Source: Glandiceps talaboti (taxonomy: Eukaryota; Hemichordata; Enteropneusta; Spengelidae). From it: DNA of 64,000 bases. Below are positions 60,546 through 64,000 of this stretch, piece by piece. Location of the stretch: NCBI RefSeq assembly GCF_964340395.1, contig NC_135561.1, forward strand, positions 17,357,240 to 17,421,239, written 5' to 3'. Position 1 is the first letter of the stretch; each line of letters begins with the position of its first letter. A program made the position numbers and the translations under genes. Under the pieces are notes generated by a model that worked only from the letters and a program-made list of their open reading frames with translations, had not been told where the DNA came from and did no database searches.

Positions 60546-61716
60546 ACTTTTCATCCCCAATATAAAGCCTTCCTTACGGAAGGTAAAAGTAACAAATTAG
60601 TGGTGAATCATTCATGAACCTATAACTAGGCTATAGTATGCCGTTATAGTTTAGCATGATGGAATTCTGAACTACGTTGTTGCTTGCAAAGGTACGATCT
60701 TTGTGAACAGTTGTCAACGTCATCTACTATATATCTGTGTGGTATCTACTTACAGTTTGAATTCTAGGGTTCGACAAAAGATAAAAAATAAGAACACTTT
60801 TGTATCGAACTGTTAAATACTTTGAAATGCCACATCCCGTCATCAGTAGTTTTAAAGTGTACAATATTTTCTTAGCCTAAGCATACTTTCAGTACAGTGT
60901 TTGCTGTACAAAGCGCTGTGTTTTTAAACTTAACAAAAAGACCTGTTTGAGATACACCTGTAGTCAACTGTGTGTCGTTTCTTATTTCTTATTATAAATA
61001 CTTGTTGTCCCAACCACTCCTGGACTTCATAAACAATCGGCTTTTATGACTTCAGATGACGTCGACAGTCCGGACACTTGCTTACTCTTGCCAGAGAGGG
61101 AGCTGTCCCGTAAAATATTACGGGTGAGGCATAAACAAATAATTGTTTGGTTCCGGTTAGCCGACCCCACGTAGTTTTTCACTGTCGACCCTAAACTTGT
61201 CTTTACGTATTCGAGAAAAAAATAATAAAATTGCAAAATTTGTCTCACGAGAAAAAGTAGATGTGGAAACTGACATCAGCTTAAAAAGACAATATAAAAC
61301 TGTTCTTCTAATCTGTAATGGCTGTACATCTGATAGGAAGACATAAATAACACAGAGAATAATGATAAACCTGATCTAGACACTCACAGATGAAGAAAAA
61401 ACTATACTAAAATAAAATAAAAAATATACCTACCCCATCTATTCTAGAATTGATCGTAATCGGAAACACACAGTTTTCTTTAATTAGGCATGAATGAAAA
61501 TAAAAAAATATTATTTTGATGTCGGAGTTGAAAATTAGGGTCAGTCGGGTAATCAGAAATAAGGTCAACCTTAACTCGGAAGACGTTTTGATACTACTAT
61601 ATTACTAAATAGTATGACACTACAATATCAAATATATTCAATGTTGTGTAAGTCTCATGAAATGATTATGTTAAATGTAATTATAAATGTACTGCTGTGT
61701 TTCATTCCATTTAAAG

Positions 61717-61848
61717 ATCCTTGTGAGTCAAGTGACCCATATGGGCAGGATGGAAATTGCCAAGATATCAGTGCAGATTGTGATGGTTGGTGTGAGACAG
61801 GACTATGTCCAGGACCTGCAAATATACAATGTTGTGTACCGCACGGCG
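61717..61848 (+). CDS. Gene C exon 4: cysteine module 2 (DPC type)
   Basis: A 132-nt exon, acceptor ttaaag and donor gtaaga, phase 1 at both ends. It encodes DPCESSDPYGQDGNCQDI, then ADCDGWCETGLCPGP, then ANIQCCVPHG: seven cysteines ending in CC. The module is the counterpart of gene B exon 5 and nearly identical to exon 6 here. Together with exon 5 it forms a pair that is tandemly duplicated. Confidence 0.85.
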
Positions 61849-62036
61849 GTAAGACAAATACACAGCCTGAACGACATTAAAGAGTTTCAATGGTTTCACA
61901 TTGCAACTATCGACACAAATATTTCTAAAGAGGAAAGTTTAGAGAAGCAAAATATATGTGTTCGAAATCACTTATTTTTTTCCCGAGTAAGAACTAGAGG
62001 GGGCTATAACAGAGACAGACAGGTGGGCAGACGCAC

Positions 62037-62040
<4 letters not shown>

Positions 62041-62127
<87 letters not shown>
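62041..62127. repeat. (AG)n microsatellite in gene C intron 4
   Basis: About 86 bases of AG, near the start of the intron. The duplicate intron has a (CAGA)/(CA) tract at the same place. Confidence 0.95.
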
Positions 62128-62131
<4 letters not shown>

Positions 62132-62549
62132 GTGAAAGACTAGATAGACAAACAAGGTCATAAAAGTTCAAAGAGGACGCATATTTGTGTTTGCCTGCAC
62201 ATTCTTTTTCGTTTCATGCGTTTCCTGCGTTATTCATTTTTCCCGAACATGGTTTGATCTATTAAACTACATGTCGTTTAAATATATTACGTAAAACAAC
62301 AAATTTTATTATATCAAGGGTAAACTGTTAATGGCATGTTTTGGTTATTAATTTGCTAGGCCAAAATTTCAGCTTTAGTTCTGTAAAACAACCAAACAAA
62401 ACTGATGGCTATGAGTGTTCTTTGCATTGTAAAGCGCATAGCTTTTGAAATAGAAGAGTGATTTGACATAAATAGAATTGAGTGTGTCAGAGATTTTGAT
62501 ATCAACAAACATGTCCCATAATAAAGATTATAACTTCATTCCGTTGCAG

Positions 62550-62672
62550 ATGACTCAGCTTGTGAAGATGTTGGAGGTGAATGTCGTGACGAGAATAAGG
62601 AGCCATGTACAGCACCAAGTGAAGGTATCCTAGGACTTTGCTCTGGTCCAGCCCACTATAGGTGCTGTATAG
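62550..62672 (+). CDS. Gene C exon 5: cysteine module 3 (DD type)
   Basis: A 123-nt exon, acceptor ttgcag and donor gtaaga, phase 1 at both ends. It encodes DDSACEDVGGECRDENKEPC, then GLCSGPAHYRCCIG. Same cysteine spacing as exon 3. The upstream intron end is similar to that before exon 7, showing that intron and exon were copied together. Confidence 0.85.
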
Positions 62673-63008
62673 GTAAGATATAAGTGTGTTTATCTGTGAA
62701 ATATTAATTTTGATAAATAATGTATTGAGTCCAGCAATGTTTGTAATATTGTAATAATTATTAATAAAGTATATACATATCTTGTACAGTGCTGGTGTTT
62801 GTTTTTATATTGAGTTATCTTAGTACCTTGCCCTCTGAATCTGTTTTCATATGCACTCAACTGTAGTATCATATCAGAAAAAGGGGTTAAGAATTATACT
62901 ATTTCCACAAGTTTTTCCCGTAATATTTGACTATCTAGTATCTAAATTACTACGAAAAGACAAACAGAGAGGAACTGAATGTAATGCTGTGTTTTGTGTT
63001 ATTATAAG

Positions 63009-63140
63009 ATCCTTGCGAGTCAAGTCCACCATATGGTGAGAATGGAAATTGCCAAGATATCAGTGCAAATTGTGATGGTTGGTGTGAGACAGGACTATGT
63101 TCAGGACCTGCGAATATACAATGTTGTATACCACACGGCG
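63009..63140 (+). CDS. Gene C exon 6: cysteine module 4 (DPC type)
   Basis: A 132-nt exon, acceptor tataag and donor gtaaga, phase 1 at both ends. It encodes DPCESSPPYGENGNCQDI, then ANCDGWCETGLCSGP and ANIQCCIPHG, differing from exon 4 at only a handful of residues. The copy is therefore recent, or gene conversion has kept it alike. Confidence 0.85.
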
Positions 63141-63240
63141 GTAAGAAATATGCACAGCTTGGACAACATTAAAAGAGTGTCAATATTTTTTATATAATTA
63201 AAAGCACTTATTTTATTTACAGTAAAAAATAGAAGCTAGA

Positions 63241-63266
63241 ACAGACAGACAGACAGACACACACAC

Positions 63267-63336
<70 letters not shown>

Positions 63337-63360
63337 ACAGACACACAGACAGAGAAACAG
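63241..63360. repeat. (CAGA)n and (CA)n tract in gene C intron 6
   Basis: Alternating CAGA and CA blocks. Confidence 0.95.
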
Positions 63361-63929
63361 ACGGATTGATACAAGGAAAACAATTTGACAAAAGGCAAGC
63401 TCATAGAGGGGCAAACAAAAAGTATGTTTGTATTTTTGCCTATATGTGTTGTGTATTTATTGGAGAAGTTTGCATCTATTCCACACCTGTAAATTCACCA
63501 CGTTTCTTTGTTTGGCTCTCTAATTCCTGCGTTCCACATCATGAATAGATTTATCAAACTGTATAATAAATAGAATTTGCAATCATTTAAATGTTGTCAA
63601 AATAGATTATTGCATGGAAGTCAAATGTAAATATCCTAACAACCAAAATGTTTAAATATATTAGAAAAAAATGAATGTTATTATATCGGAACAACACGGT
63701 TCCTGTCATTATTTGGTTGACCTGCTATCATATGCAAATGCTTCGTTTTTCTATTTCTGTCAAATAAATATTGATGGCAATGAACGTTGTTCGCACTTTA
63801 GAGGGACATACCTTTTGGAATAGAAGTCTGATTTAATATAAGTAGAATGGGAAGAATCAAGGTGTACAGAATCTATTTTAATGATACCAGAAATGTCAGA
63901 GTAAATTTTATAATTTCATTCCCTTGCAG

Positions 63930-64000
63930 ATGACTCACAATGTATAGATGCTGGCGGTGAATGTCAGGACCAAAATAAGGACCCATGTGCAGCACCACTT
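63930..64000 (+). CDS. Gene C exon 7: cysteine module 5 (DD type), cut by the window end
   Basis: Acceptor ttgcag, phase 1. The visible part encodes DDSQCIDAGGECQDQNKDPC then AAPL, closely matching exon 5. By analogy the exon should be 123 nt and further modules or a VWD domain, as in gene B, may follow outside the window. Confidence 0.8.

Larger units (their letters stand above)
58628..61716. other. Gene C intron 3 (3.1 kb)
   Basis: Holds the second hammerhead element (59683-59911), (TA)n, and a (CAGA)n/(CA)n tract at 60465-60545. A small hairpin CCCGTAAAATATTACGGG lies at about 61108-61125. No extra exon is required by phase. Confidence 0.5.

Overview
This window is eukaryotic, from an invertebrate animal that I cannot name to species; a marine invertebrate is my guess. 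The support is short GT-AG exons in long introns, secreted phase-1 cysteine modules joined to a von Willebrand type D (VWD) domain, dense microsatellites, and a mixed mobile-element load: Tx1/L1-like and CR1/L2-like LINEs, a Penelope-like element, and Harbinger-like and other foldback elements. I saw no convincing tRNA or rRNA gene and no prokaryotic features.

Host genes. Parts of three paralogous genes for secreted cysteine-rich proteins are present. Gene A (minus) shows only its signal-peptide exon at 301-369 and runs off the left edge. Gene B (minus) runs from 28621 down to at least 17236: signal peptide, a 34-nt micro-exon ending in a Lys-Arg pair, three single-exon cysteine modules, then two exons of a VWD domain. 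Gene C (plus) runs from 53288 off the right edge: signal peptide, a 34-nt micro-exon with Lys-Arg, then cysteine-module exons of 123, 132, 123, 132 nt and a fifth cut by the window end. A and B share a conserved TATA-containing upstream block, so the cluster arose by duplication that included the promoter.

Mobile elements and repeats, left to right: a 5'-truncated LINE (1.3-2.2 kb); a Penelope-like remnant (5.8-6.3 kb); a LINE fragment (6.4-7.2 kb); a 1.27-kb Harbinger-like element with TAA target duplications (8.1-9.4 kb); a full-length Tx1-like LINE with two intact ORFs lying exactly between two (CT)n tracts (9.77-15.63 kb); a second Harbinger-like element inside gene B (18.0-19.0 kb); a 3.35-kb minisatellite in gene B intron 2 (23.4-26.8 kb); LINE remnants bordered by (CATA)n tracts (31.2-34.75 and 50.7-51.5 kb); further LINE remnants (37.1-38.2, 40.8-41.3, 42.3-42.9, 46.3-47.9 kb); and many short foldback elements.

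Most unusual signal. Two copies of a palindromic element, at 47432-47676 and 59683-59911, carry a hammerhead ribozyme core in each arm. Both lie in (TA)n. The first has split the reverse-transcriptase reading frame of an older LINE, whose coding sequence resumes on the far side, so it is a demonstrable insertion. The other leading points are the intact (CT)n-bounded LINE and the secreted VWD gene family. Everything here is from reading the sequence alone; family names are from motif recognition, not from a search.
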